From Stenotrophomonas maltophilia (GTDB lineage Bacteria; Pseudomonadota; Gammaproteobacteria; Xanthomonadales; Xanthomonadaceae), in NCBI RefSeq assembly GCF_039555535.1, contig NZ_CP154630.1, positions 3,671,001 through 3,735,000 on the forward strand: a stretch of 64,000 nucleotides of DNA. The letters run 5' to 3'. Positions 1 to 9,370 of this stretch are shown piece by piece. The stretch's first letter is position 1. Each line of letters begins with the position of its first letter. The notes under the pieces were generated by a model. That model was given only the letters and a program-made list of their open reading frames with translations, made no database searches and was not told where the DNA came from. The translations under genes and the position numbers were made by a program.

Positions 1-30
1 GACGCGGTGCACGCGCACAGCCAGCGCTGA
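1..30 (+). CDS. Possible 3' end of an upstream gene
   Basis: Frame 1 from the window edge stays open for nine codons (reading DAVHAHSQR) and stops at TGA 28-30. It may be the tail of a gene beginning outside the window. MdtD-like pumps often follow mdtABC, so an RND efflux gene is conceivable, but nine residues cannot identify a family. This is inference only. Confidence 0.2.
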   Translation, partial: DAVHAHSQR

Positions 31-122
31 GCATTCGGCATACGGTTGCGGCGCGATGTTGATCGCGCCGTGACCCGCAGTGCGCGATCATGGCAGCCCC
101 CACGCTGCACCGGCCGCACCCC

Positions 123-1532
123 ATGTCCACATCGCCATCGACCTACAACCGCCAGCGCCCCCTGCTGTGGCTGGTGTCCTTGGCGATCTTCATGCAGATG
201 CTGGACTCGACCATCGTCAACACGGCGTTGCCGGCAATGGCCGCCAGCCTGGGCGAAAGCCCCCTGCAGATGCAGTCGGTGGTGTTCAGCTACGCGCTGG
301 CAGTGGCCACCTTCATTCCTGCCTCCGGCTGGATCGCCGACCGCTACGGCACCCGCCGCACCTTCCTGGTGGCGATCATCCTGTTCACCCTCGGCTCGCT
401 GGCCTGCGCACTGGCCCAGCACCTGCACCAGCTGGTCGGTGCGCGCGTGCTGCAGGGCATTGGCGGTGCGATGCTGCTGCCGGTCGGGCGGCTGGCAGTG
501 ATGCGGTCGGTGCCGCGCGAGGATTTCCTGCGCGCGATGAGCTTCATCGCCATCCCGGCCCTGGTCGGCCCGCTGATCGGTCCCACGCTGGGCGGCTGGC
601 TGGTCGAGATCGCCTCGTGGCACTGGGTGTTCCTGATCAACCTGCCGATCGGCGTGATCGGATTCATCGCCGCGATGAAGATCATGCCCGACCACTACGC
701 CAGCCATCGCACCCGTTTCGACCTGCGCGGCTACATCATGCTGGCCTTCGCGATGGTGGTGCTGTCACTGGCACTGGACGGCATCTCCGGGCTGGGCACG
801 CCACATGCGCTGGTGATGCTGATGACCGTTGCAGGCCTGGCGGCACTGGTGGGTTACTGGCTGCATGCGGCCAATTCGACGGCGCCGTTGTTCTCGCTGG
901 CGCTGTTCCGCGTACCCAGCTACCGCATCGGCATTCTCGGCAATCTGTTCTCGCGCATCGGCAGCAGCGCCATGCCGATGCTGATCCCGTTGCTGCTGCA
1001 GGTCGGCCTGGGCCTGGGCCCGATGAACGCAGGGCTGATGATGGTGCCGGTGGCCGCCGCTGGCATGGTCTCCAAGAAACTGGCAGTGAAGCTGGTGGAG
1101 CGCTACGGCTATCGTCGCGTGCTGATGGTCAACACCGTGCTGGTAGGCCTGGCCATGGCCAGCTTCATTCTGATGACACCCGGCCAGCACCTGGCCTGGC
1201 GCCTGCTGCAGCTGGCGTTCTTCGGCGCGGTCAATTCGCTGCAGTTCACCGTGATGAACACCGTGACCCTGCGTGATCTGGACCGCGAATTCGCCAGTTC
1301 CGGCAACAGCCTGCTGTCGATGGTGATGATGCTCGCGGCCGGCTTCGGTGCTGCTGCGGCCGGCAGCCTGCTGGCCGCGTTCGGCAATCACCTGGACAGC
1401 AACAGCGCGACCGCCGCGCTGCATGCCACGTTCCTGTGCGTGGGCGCGATCACCCTGACCTCGACGATGATCTTCTGGCAGCTGCCCGATACCAAGCCGG
1501 AGCCACGGCAGGTCGAGCACGTTGCGGAGTGA
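123..1532 (+). CDS. mdtD: MFS drug:H+ antiporter, MdtD-like (DHA2 family)
   Basis: A 469-residue inner-membrane transporter of the 14-helix DHA2 branch of the major facilitator superfamily, expected to export drugs or toxic metabolites in exchange for protons. Visible landmarks are MLDSTIVNTALPAMA in helix 1, the loop motif GWIADRYGTRRTF, LQGIGGAMLLPVGRL and GPTLGGWLVE (motif C type). The sequence resembles E. coli MdtD from end to end, including LASSGNSLLSM near the C-terminus. The start at 123 is preferred because it places the N-terminus where MdtD begins. An in-frame ATG at 90 would add 11 residues; neither has a convincing Shine-Dalgarno. In E. coli mdtD belongs to mdtABCD-baeSR; the corresponding upstream genes would lie outside this window. 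It converges on the sensor kinase across giant palindrome A. Confidence 0.93.
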   Translation: MSTSPSTYNRQRPLLWLVSLAIFMQMLDSTIVNTALPAMAASLGESPLQMQSVVFSYALAVATFIPASGWIADRYGTRRTFLVAIILFTLGSLACALAQHLHQLVGARVLQGIGGAMLLPVGRLAVMRSVPREDFLRAMSFIAIPALVGPLIGPTLGGWLVEIASWHWVFLINLPIGVIGFIAAMKIMPDHYASHRTRFDLRGYIMLAFAMVVLSLALDGISGLGTPHALVMLMTVAGLAALVGYWLHAANSTAPLFSLALFRVPSYRIGILGNLFSRIGSSAMPMLIPLLLQVGLGLGPMNAGLMMVPVAAAGMVSKKLAVKLVERYGYRRVLMVNTVLVGLAMASFILMTPGQHLAWRLLQLAFFGAVNSLQFTVMNTVTLRDLDREFASSGNSLLSMVMMLAAGFGAAAAGSLLAAFGNHLDSNSATAALHATFLCVGAITLTSTMIFWQLPDTKPEPRQVEHVAE

Positions 1533-1616
1533 GGGTGGTTCGGCAGGGCTGCGCCCTGCACCTGCTGCAAGCCGGAGCAACAGCAACAGCCGAAGCAAAA
1601 GCTGGCTTCCTGTGGG

Positions 1617-1720
1617 AGGCGGGGTGGATCCGGTTGCGGGAGACGCCGTAAACCCATCCATGGGGGCTTGGCCGCGGCATCCATGCCGCGGACACTCCCG
1701 CAACCGGACCCACCCCGCCT
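1617..1720 (+). repeat. Folded repeat unit A1 (variable stem, 52-bp core)
   Basis: Outer arms 1617-1642 and 1695-1720 pair at 25 of 26 positions. The enclosed core, 1643-1694, is 52 bp. It starts ACGCCGTAAA and contains a short hairpin around CCCATCCATGGG, then a strong hairpin CCGCGGCA-tcca-TGCCGCGG. Core length and loops match the other five units in this window; the arm sequence does not. Confidence 0.88.
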
Positions 1721-1751
1721 TCGACAGTTTTCCGCGATCTGTCGGAGCACA

Positions 1752-1789
1752 GGGTCGGATCCCGTTGCTGCGCAACGGGCTCTGACCCC
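1752..1789. repeat. GGGTC-type palindromic repeat, copy 1
   Basis: GGGTCGGATCCCGTTG at the left is mirrored by CAACGGGCTCTGACCCC at the right, giving a long stem with a two-mismatch interior. Related copies lie at 20522-20560 and 36973-37013. This one sits in the middle of giant palindrome A. Confidence 0.8.
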
Positions 1790-1816
1790 AATCTGGAATT
1801 CGATATCTGACAGATG

Positions 1817-1834
1817 TGTCGACCAAGGTCGACA
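1817..1834. repeat. Short perfect palindrome TGTCGACC-aa-GGTCGACA
   Basis: Perfect 8-2-8 inverted repeat followed by CTACCAA. A sister at 23608-23625 has the form TGCCAACC-aa-GGTTGGCA and is also followed by CTACCAA. Both lie in the central part of a giant palindrome. Confidence 0.75.
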
Positions 1835-1863
1835 CCTACCAACAGCTGTCGGAATCTGTCGGG

Positions 1864-1967
1864 GGTGGGGCGGTGTGGGCTTGCAGGACCGTTGGCGCCA
1901 TGGATGGCGCCATCGAGCCCCCATGGACGGGTTTACGGCGTGTCCTGCAAGCCCACCCCGCCCCGCC
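1864..1967 (-). repeat. Folded repeat unit A2 (inverted relative to A1)
   Basis: Outer arms 1864-1889 and 1942-1967 pair at 24 of 26 positions. The 52-bp core (1890-1941) reads on the minus strand, beginning ACGCCGTAAACCCG. Its second hairpin is TGGCGCCA-tcca-TGGCGCCA. The arm sequence is unrelated to that of A1 although the two units share one intergenic gap. Confidence 0.88.
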
Positions 1968-2037
1968 AACCCACGGAATGCTCGCTGTTGCTGTTGCTTC
2001 GGCCTCTGCAGGTGCAGGGCCGCAGGCCCTGCCGAAC

Positions 2038-5000
2038 CTACCTACCCATCACCCTGGCGATCGCTTCCACCAGCAGCTCACCGGTCACCGGCTTGCGCAG
2101 GAAGCCGCCGATGCCGGCCGCCTCCACCTGCTGCTGCAGGTCCGGATCGGTGCGCGCTGTCACCGCCAGCAGCGGGAGCATGTAGCCCTGGTTGCGCAGG
2201 TGCTGGGCCAGCTCAAAGCCGCTCAGGCCCGGCAGGTCCAGATCCAGCAGACCGACATCGAAATCACCGGCACTGATCTCGCGCAGTGCCGCCAGCGCAT
2301 GGCCCGCGTGCACCACTTCATGGCCGCGTGCACTCAACAGCCCGCGCACCACATCAGCCACGGTTGCATCATCCTCGACCAGCAGCACGCGCAACGGCGG
2401 CATGTTGGCCGCATCCTCGCGGTGCGCTTCGCCCTCGGCCTCTGCGCTGGCATCGACCACCAGCGGCAACGGCAGGGTCACGCCAAAACACGTGCCGCGG
2501 CCAAGCTGGCTCTCCACCTGGATACGCCCCTGCATCGCCTGCGCCAGTTCGCGGCAGATGGCCAGGCCCAGGCCACTGCCACCGTACTGCGCAGCGGTGC
2601 GGGCACCGTCGGCCTGCTCGAAACGACGGAACAGGCGCTGCTGCTGTTCCTGGCTGATGCCCGGCCCGGTGTCGCGCACTTCGAAGTGCAGCGCGCGCAG
2701 CTCGCCGTCGCTGCGCGCATGCAGGGTGATGGTTCCGCGGCTGGTGAACTTGACCGCGTTGGAGAGCAGGTTGAGCAGGATCTGCCGTACCCGCATCGCA
2801 TCGCCGGTCGCCTGCAGGCCCGGCGGCAGCTGGTTGTCGAGGGTGAAGCGCAGGCCCTTCTGTGCTGCCAGCGGTCCCATCAGGGCGGCAAGATCCTGCA
2901 ACAGGCAGCTCAGCGCGAACGGCTTGGACTGCAGTTCCAGCCGTCCGGACTCGATCCGTGCCAGGTCCAGGGCATCGTTGACCAGGTGAAGCAGGTGTTC
3001 GCCGGCATGCCGGATCGACTGTGTGTAGCCGCGCTGCTGCGGGTCCAGCGGTGAAGCCAGCAGCAGTTCGCTCATGCCGAGCACGCCGGTCATCGGCGTG
3101 CGGATTTCGTGGCCGAGATTGGCCAGGAAGCGGGTCTTGGCCGCCGAGGCCTGCTCGGCCAGTTCCTGTTTGTGCAGTGCCAGCTGATAGGCGTGGCGCC
3201 GCTGCAGGCGGCGGCGATACAACCAGGCAAACCAACTGGTCAGCAGAAGCGCGATCGAGGCCAGTACCAGCAGTCCGGACAGGCTGCGCCACCACGGTGG
3301 CTGCACGCGGAATTCCAGGCTCTGCACCCGCGACCAGACGTGGTCAGCCGAGCGCGCCTGTACTTCCAGACGGTAGCTGCCCGGCGGCAGGCGCGAGAAC
3401 AGGCGCTCACCGGCCGGTCCCACTTCCACCCAATCGGGGTCGTAGCCGGCCAGGCGGTAGCGGTAGCTGTTGGAAGCAGAATCGGCGAACGACAACAATC
3501 GCGCGACGATGCGCAGGTCACGATCACCATCGGCAATCTGCAACGGCGTGTCGTGGGTCAGGTCGAGTACCTGCTCGTTGCGGCGGACTTCGACCCGCTC
3601 GATCACCAACGGCGCGCGCCGTACCGACGGCCGCACCTGCTCCGGGTTGAACACCACCACGCCAGCCGGTGTACCGGCCACCAGATGGCCATCGCCGGAC
3701 ATCGTCAACGTGTGCTCGCGGAACTCCTGGCTGGGCAGGCCGTCGTGCACGCCGTACAGGCGCACACTCTGCCCATCGGCGCCAACGCGGACCAGGCCGC
3801 GCGCACTGGTGGCCCAGGCCACGCCCTGCGCATCGACCACCAGCCCGGAGGCGGAGATCGCCGGATAGCCCTGCTCCGCGCCGACCACGGCCTGCCGCTC
3901 CAACCGGCCCTGGCTCCAGCGGTAGCGCGACAAGCGACCATCCTCCGACAACCAGACCTGGCCATCGCGGCCCACGTGCAGCGCATGGATCGCCGTCGCC
4001 GGTGCACCCGGCACCGGCTGGAAGCGCTCGCTTTCCGGCAGCCACTGCAGCAGGCCACGGCTGCTGGCCAGCCAGATGTGGTCCTGCGGTCCGCATTCCA
4101 CGTCGAGGTTGAGCTGGCCCTGCTGCAGGCCGCGCTGGCCGTTGTCCAGCTGGCGGCGCAGGCGACCGTCGAGGTCACGCTGCTGCAGGCCTGCAGGCAA
4201 CATCAACCACAGACTGTCGCCGTCGCAGGTCATCATCGACTCGATGACCCCTTCCATGGTTGCGTCGGCCCCGGCATCACGGCCCCAGCGACGCAGGTCA
4301 CGCCGCTTCGGGTCATAGCGCAGCAACGCATCGGTCGAGCCGATCCAGACCTGGCCACGGCGATCCTCGCGTACCGAGGACAGCCAGTACATGCCATTGA
4401 CCCAGGTGCGGTGCTGCTCGATCTTGCCGGTCTTGGGATCGAACCGGTCCAGCGCGCCGTGGCTGCCGACCGTCCAGATGCCGCCATTGCTGGAAGGGCT
4501 GGTGCCCAGCACGAAGGCATTGCGCAGCGAGCCAGCATCATCCTCCAGCCGCGACAGCACGGAGAACTGCCACCAGCGCGGCAGCAGGTGCCACAGGCCG
4601 GCATTGGTACTGGCCAGCCAGATGCCGCCTTCGCGGTCCTCGTAGGCGCCAGTCCAGTTCGGCCGCACCGGCCCACGCGCAACGGCGCTGTACAGCGGAA
4701 CGGTCTGGTACTGCCCATCCACGGCCCGCCCCAGCCCGGTACGGGTATCCAGCCAATGCCCGCCCTGTTCATCGCGCAGCATCATGCCAAGCACCTGCTC
4801 GCCCGGCGGTAGTTTCCATGGCGGCGATTCAAAACGCCCGTCGGGGCGACGCACCGTGGCGCCGGCCATCGTACTGATCCACAGGCTGCCATCGGGTTCG
4901 CTGGTCAATCCATTGATCAGCAGGCTGGGAATGACATCCGTGCCGACCCGCTCGAAATCGGTGCCGGTCCAGCGCGCCACGCCATGCTTGGTGCCGACCC

Positions 5001-5565
5001 ACAGGCTGCCATCGGCCAGCGTCGCCAGGTACGGCACCGAGGCGGCAGGCAGGCTGCGCGGATTGTTGGCCTCGGGCAGGAAACGCTGCAGGCGGTCCTG
5101 GCTGTCCAGCCGGTACAGCCCACCTTCATGGGTGCCGAACCAGATCGCACCGTCGGGTGTGGTCGCCAGGCTCCAGACCGTGTTGGTCCCCATCAACGGC
5201 TGGCTGCTGCGGTCGTAGAAATGCAGCTGGCGGCGGTCGGCCGACATCCGTACCAGGCCCGCATTCTCGGTCCCGATCCAGAGCTGGTTGCGCGCATCGA
5301 CCAGCACCGTCCAGACGCGGTTGTCGCGCAGGCCATCCTCCGAGCGCCAGATCCGGTAGTTGCGCCCGTCGTAACGGGCCAGGCCGTCTTTGGTGGCGAT
5401 CCACAGGTAGCCGTAGCGGTCTTCGGCCATGCGGTTGACGGTATTGGACGGGAGGCCGTCGAACACCGTCACCTGGCGCGGGCTCGGTGGCACCGGCTGC
5501 GCGGCAGCGGGTGACAGGCCGCACAGGAGGATCAGCAGCAGCATCGCCGCCCGCAGATACGCCAC
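2038..5565 (-). CDS. Hybrid sensor histidine kinase with beta-propeller sensor (downstream paralogue)
   Basis: About 1175 residues. A signal peptide (LLLILLCGLSPAAA) exports a large periplasmic region of repeated two-component-propeller blades of the type GYLWIATKDGLARYD and LWIGTENAGL, followed by a Y_Y_Y domain (residues about 695-745). One membrane helix follows near 767-790. The cytoplasmic part has HisKA ([14 protein letters not shown], His near 818), HATPase_c ([30 protein letters not shown]) and a receiver with the phosphoacceptor in [12 protein letters not shown] (Asp near 1107). I chose GTG 5565 because AGGAGG lies six bases upstream; an in-frame ATG at 5664 lacks this and would put 33 residues before the signal peptide. 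It follows a closely related kinase by 95 bp. No DNA-binding output domain is present, so signalling needs a partner. The ligand is unknown. Confidence 0.93.
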   Translation of the reverse strand: MAYLRAAMLLLILLCGLSPAAAQPVPPSPRQVTVFDGLPSNTVNRMAEDRYGYLWIATKDGLARYDGRNYRIWRSEDGLRDNRVWTVLVDARNQLWIGTENAGLVRMSADRRQLHFYDRSSQPLMGTNTVWSLATTPDGAIWFGTHEGGLYRLDSQDRLQRFLPEANNPRSLPAASVPYLATLADGSLWVGTKHGVARWTGTDFERVGTDVIPSLLINGLTSEPDGSLWISTMAGATVRRPDGRFESPPWKLPPGEQVLGMMLRDEQGGHWLDTRTGLGRAVDGQYQTVPLYSAVARGPVRPNWTGAYEDREGGIWLASTNAGLWHLLPRWWQFSVLSRLEDDAGSLRNAFVLGTSPSSNGGIWTVGSHGALDRFDPKTGKIEQHRTWVNGMYWLSSVREDRRGQVWIGSTDALLRYDPKRRDLRRWGRDAGADATMEGVIESMMTCDGDSLWLMLPAGLQQRDLDGRLRRQLDNGQRGLQQGQLNLDVECGPQDHIWLASSRGLLQWLPESERFQPVPGAPATAIHALHVGRDGQVWLSEDGRLSRYRWSQGRLERQAVVGAEQGYPAISASGLVVDAQGVAWATSARGLVRVGADGQSVRLYGVHDGLPSQEFREHTLTMSGDGHLVAGTPAGVVVFNPEQVRPSVRRAPLVIERVEVRRNEQVLDLTHDTPLQIADGDRDLRIVARLLSFADSASNSYRYRLAGYDPDWVEVGPAGERLFSRLPPGSYRLEVQARSADHVWSRVQSLEFRVQPPWWRSLSGLLVLASIALLLTSWFAWLYRRRLQRRHAYQLALHKQELAEQASAAKTRFLANLGHEIRTPMTGVLGMSELLLASPLDPQQRGYTQSIRHAGEHLLHLVNDALDLARIESGRLELQSKPFALSCLLQDLAALMGPLAAQKGLRFTLDNQLPPGLQATGDAMRVRQILLNLLSNAVKFTSRGTITLHARSDGELRALHFEVRDTGPGISQEQQQRLFRRFEQADGARTAAQYGGSGLGLAICRELAQAMQGRIQVESQLGRGTCFGVTLPLPLVVDASAEAEGEAHREDAANMPPLRVLLVEDDATVADVVRGLLSARGHEVVHAGHALAALREISAGDFDVGLLDLDLPGLSGFELAQHLRNQGYMLPLLAVTARTDPDLQQQVEAAGIGGFLRKPVTGELLVEAIARVMGR

Positions 5566-5660
5566 CGATTGCCTCCTCACGCTGCCCTGATGATTCCCGC
5601 GCCGCGGGCGTCGGCATGGTAAACCGAAAGTCGCGCCGTTCACGCCCGGCGCCGACGTTT

Positions 5661-8600
5661 TCAAGTTGTGGTCTGTCGTTGGGCGCGAGCCTGGATGATC
5701 GCTGCCACCAGCATGTCGCCGGTGACCGGCTTGCGCAGGAAACCATCGAAACCGGCAGCGAGCACCTGCGATTCGGCATAGGCATCGGAGCGGGCGGTCA
5801 CCGCCACCAGTGGCAGCTCGTAGCCCAGGGTGCGCAGCTGGCGGGCGATCGCAGTGCCGTCCAGCGCCGGCAGGTCGAGATCGAGCAGGCCAACATCGAA
5901 GCCGTCGGTGGCGATCTCCGACAAAGCCCCCAGGCCGTGCAGCACATGCACTACGTCATGGCCGCGGCTGCGCAGCAGGCCGGCGATGACCTCGGCCACG
6001 GTGGCATCGTCCTCCACCAGCAGGATGCGCAGTGGCGGCAGCACCGGCTGCGCAGGCGCTTCGCCCGCGGCGGCGGCGGCCTGCCGGGTCCAGGGCAGCG
6101 GCAACCGCACCCGGAAGCGCGCGCCCTTGCCTGGCTGGCTGTCCACTTCGATGCGCCCGCCCATGGCCGCGGCCAGCTCCTGGCAGATCGCCAGGCCCAG
6201 CCCGCTGCCGCCATAGCGCGAGGCCGTGCGCGGGCCCTCCGCCTGCTCGAATCGGTGGAACAGCCGCTCCTGCTGCTCGACATTGATACCCGGACCACTG
6301 TCGTGCACTTCGAAACAGAGACCGCCGCCGTACCTTTCCAGGTGCACGGCCAGGCCGACATGCCCGCGCTCGGTGAACTTGATCGCATTGCCCAGCAGGT
6401 TGAGCAGGATCTGCCGCACGCGCATCTCGTCGCCACTGACGCTGATCGGGCCGGGCGGATCGTCGCCACGCTGGAAATCCAGCTTGCGCTGTTTCGCCAT
6501 GGGCTGCATCAGCGCCTGCACCTGGTCGAGCAGGCCGGCCAGGTCGAACGGGCGCAGATCCAGCTCCAGCCGGCCCGCCTCGATGCGCGCGAGGTCCAAC
6601 GCATCGTTGACCAACCGCAGCAGATGGCTACCGGCCTGCTGGATGGAGCCGGCATAGCTGCGCTGCACCGGGTCCAGCGGTGTGGCCAGCAGCAGCTCGC
6701 TCATGCCCAGCACGCCGGTCATCGGCGTGCGCACTTCATGCCCCAGCGTGGCCAGGAACCGGCTCTTGGCCTGCGAGGCCTGTTCGGCCAGCTCCTGCTT
6801 GTGCACGGTCAGCTGCCATTGCTGGCGACGGCGCAGGCGCGCACGGATCGACCAGACCAGGATGAGCAGCAGCAGCGAACCGATCAGGATGTAGCCGAAG
6901 ATCGCCATGCCGCTGCGCCACCACGGTGGCAGCACCTTCACCTGCAGCTGCTGCGAAGGCATCCATGCACCATTGGCGGTGGCCGCCTGCACTTCGATGA
7001 CGTAACTGCCGGTGGGCAGTCGCGACAGCGTGCGCTGGCCGTCGCCGCCCTGCTCCACCCAGTTCTGGTCATACCCGCGTACCCGGAAGCGGTAGCGGTT
7101 GCCCTGTGGATTGGCATACGACAGCAGCCGCGCATCGATCTGCAGATCGCGATCATCCGGTCCCAGCAGCAGGGTGCCGGTGTTCGGCAGCGGCTGCCAG
7201 CCGCGTGCATCGTCGCGGCGCACGCGCACCTCGGCAATCACCAGCGAAGACCCGGGCAGCACCACGTCGTCGGCATTCACGTCGAAAGCGACCAGGCCGG
7301 TCTGGGCCACGGCCAGCACGCGGCCATCGGCATTCACCGCCGGCGGCCGGCTGGTGAATTCGGCATCGGACAGGCCATCGCGTTCATTGAACAACTGCAG
7401 GCGCCGGGCTTTCGGGTCCCAGCGCAGCAGGCCGCGCGGCGTGGTCGCCCACACCCGGCCATTGTCGGCCAATGCCAGGCCACCCATGCTGACCGGCGGC
7501 ACACCGGCGCTTCCATCAATGCGCTGGATCAGGCGCAGGCTCATGCCATCCCACTGGTAGCGCTCCAGCGCGCCCTGGCGGGCCAGCCACAGCTGCTGCG
7601 GATCCACCCACACCAGGTCGTAGATCAGCCCGCGCGAGACCCCCGGCACCGCTTCGAAGCGACCGGCCTGCTCACGCCAGATGCCCATGTCGCCCATCAC
7701 CCATGCCTTGCCATGGGCATCGAAGCGGATCTGCTCGATGGGTGAATCGGCCGCTTTGCGGAAATCCTCGAGTGGATAGCTGTGCAGCACCCGGCCATCC
7801 GCGCTGCGCTGCTGCAGGCCCAGGTTCATCACCGAAAGCCAGACCGTGCCATCGGGCGCCTGCCGCATCAGGTCGATGCGCTGGCGCAGGTCGGCGCCTC
7901 CATCGATATGCCAATCGTGCAGCGCGCGGGTGGCCGGGTCATACACGCTGATGCGGCCGGCACGCCCCAGCCACAGGCGCCCGTCCGGCCGCGGTAGTAC
8001 CGACCACACCGCACCGCTGCCGATCTCGCGGTCGCTGGCCAGCAGGCGCAGCGTGCCGTGCGCATCCAGCTGATACACGCCGTGCGCCGAACCCACGTAG
8101 TAGTTCTGGCCGTCACTCGCCGCGCCCAGCAGGTACTGGCTGTCCAGCGGCTTGCCATCGAGCTGGTTCCAGATCGAGAAGCGGCGCCAGTCCGGCGGCA
8201 GGTAGGCCAGCCCCTGGGTCAGCAGGGCCACCCACAGTCCGCCCTCGTGGTCCTGCAGCAGATCGAGCACACCGCTCTGTGCAGTGAGGAAACCACTGCC
8301 GCGGTCGCCATCGAGCCGCCACAGCGCACTTGCGTCGCCGCGCAGCAGGCCGTCGGACGTGCCCGCCCAGTAGCCGCCCTGGCGATCGGCCAGCACCAGT
8401 GCCGAGCGCAGGCGGGCGCTGTCGCTCCAGCGCGGACGACTGACCCGGTCCTGCGCATCGATGCGGTACAGGCCGTCGTTCTGGCTGCCGAGCCAGATCG
8501 AACCGTCCGGATCACGGCTCATCCTCAGCACGCTCAGCGCGCCCAGTTCGCGCGATGCCACCGGCTCGAAGCCAACGCCGTTCCAGCGCGCGACCCCGGC

Positions 8601-9206
8601 CTCGGTGCCGATCCACAGGCGTCCCCGGGCATCGACCAGGCTGCTGTAGATGGTGTTGCTGGGCAGGCCGTCGGCACGGGCCGGGTCGTGCTTGAAGAAA
8701 CGCAGGCTGCCGTCCTCGCCGAAACGGCAGATCCCCTGGCTGCTGGTGCCGATCCACAACGCATCCCCGGCGTAGGCCAGCGTCCAGAACTGGCTCATGC
8801 AGGGGCCATTGACCGCATCGAAGGTCCTGAAGCGCTCGCGGTCGGCATCCAGGCGGGCCACGCCCTTGCCATTGATGCCCACCCACACCCGGTCCAGCGG
8901 ATCGACCAGCAGGGTCTCGATCTCGTTGCCGGGCAGCGAGCCGGGCTGTTCCGGATCGTGCTCCCAGACCCGCAGCGAGCTGCCGTCGTAGCGCACCAGC
9001 CCGCCATCGGTTGCGGCCCAGACATGGCCCTGGCGGTCTTCGGCCAGTGCCAGCACCATGCGCGACGGCATGCCTTCGGCGGCACCGAAGCGCCGCAGGC
9101 GCGGCGTTTCTGCCATGTCCAGGGCTGCAGCCGCCGTGGCAGACGCCAACAGCAGCAGCCCCATTGCCGCGATGCCCATGCACCACAGGCGCCAGCTGCT
9201 CGTCAT
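5661..9206 (-). CDS. Hybrid sensor histidine kinase with beta-propeller sensor (upstream paralogue)
   Basis: 1181 residues with the same order as its neighbour: signal peptide ([12 protein letters not shown]), propeller repeats ([28 protein letters not shown] and others), Y_Y_Y domain, membrane helix near residues 764-785, HisKA ([14 protein letters not shown], His near 824), HATPase_c ([30 protein letters not shown]) and a C-terminal receiver ([12 protein letters not shown], Asp near 1109). The two proteins match closely in the kinase and receiver parts and less in the propeller, as expected of a tandem duplication whose sensors have diverged. The family links periplasmic or surface cues, often glycans, to gene control; the signal here cannot be read from sequence. 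It is transcribed away from the yceI operon across a 164-bp divergent region. Confidence 0.93.
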   Translation of the reverse strand: MTSSWRLWCMGIAAMGLLLLASATAAAALDMAETPRLRRFGAAEGMPSRMVLALAEDRQGHVWAATDGGLVRYDGSSLRVWEHDPEQPGSLPGNEIETLLVDPLDRVWVGINGKGVARLDADRERFRTFDAVNGPCMSQFWTLAYAGDALWIGTSSQGICRFGEDGSLRFFKHDPARADGLPSNTIYSSLVDARGRLWIGTEAGVARWNGVGFEPVASRELGALSVLRMSRDPDGSIWLGSQNDGLYRIDAQDRVSRPRWSDSARLRSALVLADRQGGYWAGTSDGLLRGDASALWRLDGDRGSGFLTAQSGVLDLLQDHEGGLWVALLTQGLAYLPPDWRRFSIWNQLDGKPLDSQYLLGAASDGQNYYVGSAHGVYQLDAHGTLRLLASDREIGSGAVWSVLPRPDGRLWLGRAGRISVYDPATRALHDWHIDGGADLRQRIDLMRQAPDGTVWLSVMNLGLQQRSADGRVLHSYPLEDFRKAADSPIEQIRFDAHGKAWVMGDMGIWREQAGRFEAVPGVSRGLIYDLVWVDPQQLWLARQGALERYQWDGMSLRLIQRIDGSAGVPPVSMGGLALADNGRVWATTPRGLLRWDPKARRLQLFNERDGLSDAEFTSRPPAVNADGRVLAVAQTGLVAFDVNADDVVLPGSSLVIAEVRVRRDDARGWQPLPNTGTLLLGPDDRDLQIDARLLSYANPQGNRYRFRVRGYDQNWVEQGGDGQRTLSRLPTGSYVIEVQAATANGAWMPSQQLQVKVLPPWWRSGMAIFGYILIGSLLLLILVWSIRARLRRRQQWQLTVHKQELAEQASQAKSRFLATLGHEVRTPMTGVLGMSELLLATPLDPVQRSYAGSIQQAGSHLLRLVNDALDLARIEAGRLELDLRPFDLAGLLDQVQALMQPMAKQRKLDFQRGDDPPGPISVSGDEMRVRQILLNLLGNAIKFTERGHVGLAVHLERYGGGLCFEVHDSGPGINVEQQERLFHRFEQAEGPRTASRYGGSGLGLAICQELAAAMGGRIEVDSQPGKGARFRVRLPLPWTRQAAAAAGEAPAQPVLPPLRILLVEDDATVAEVIAGLLRSRGHDVVHVLHGLGALSEIATDGFDVGLLDLDLPALDGTAIARQLRTLGYELPLVAVTARSDAYAESQVLAAGFDGFLRKPVTGDMLVAAIIQARAQRQTTT

Positions 9207-9250
9207 CCTGAACCCCCTGTCCTGCCCCGATTGTCACACAGGGCCGGGGT

Positions 9251-9306
9251 CATGGCTGCAACAGCCTGTTGCCGGGGCAGGACCACCACGAACTGTTGCA
9301 GCCATG
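9251..9306. promoter_or_regulatory. 14-bp inverted repeat in the kinase/yceI divergent region
   Basis: CATGGCTGCAACAG (9251-9264) and CTGTTGCAGCCATG (9293-9306) are perfect reverse complements 28 bp apart. They lie between two divergent transcription units. A -10-like TATGAT at 9333-9338 for the yceI operon follows, so the repeat would sit just upstream of its -35 region. That position suits an activator or shared operator. No regulator can be named. Confidence 0.55.
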
Positions 9307-9370
9307 CACGCATCCTTGGCAGGGGCCTGTGCGTATGATCACAGCGTCCCCCTTCCGGAGCCCGCCATCG

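Larger units (their letters stand above)
1533..2037. repeat. Giant nested palindrome A (505 bp) between convergent genes
   Basis: The whole gap is one imperfect inverted repeat: the left half and the reverse complement of the right half align along most of their length. Outer arms begin GGTTCGGCAGGGC at 1537 and are mirrored at 2024-2038. Next come AGCAACAGCAACAGC-type arms (1576-1590, mirrored near 1984-1998). Inside lie two folded units of 104 bp (1617-1720 and 1864-1967) in opposite orientation. The centre holds a GGGTC palindrome (1752-1789) and a TGTCGACC-aa-GGTCGACA palindrome (1817-1834). I see no gene. The same architecture recurs at 23388 and 36087, in gaps of 504 and 506 bp. Bidirectional termination is a plausible role given the position. 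Confidence 0.9.

Noticed and set aside
90..122. Earlier start for the MdtD-like pump
   Set aside because: Adds 11 residues that precede the conserved N-terminus; no better ribosome site.
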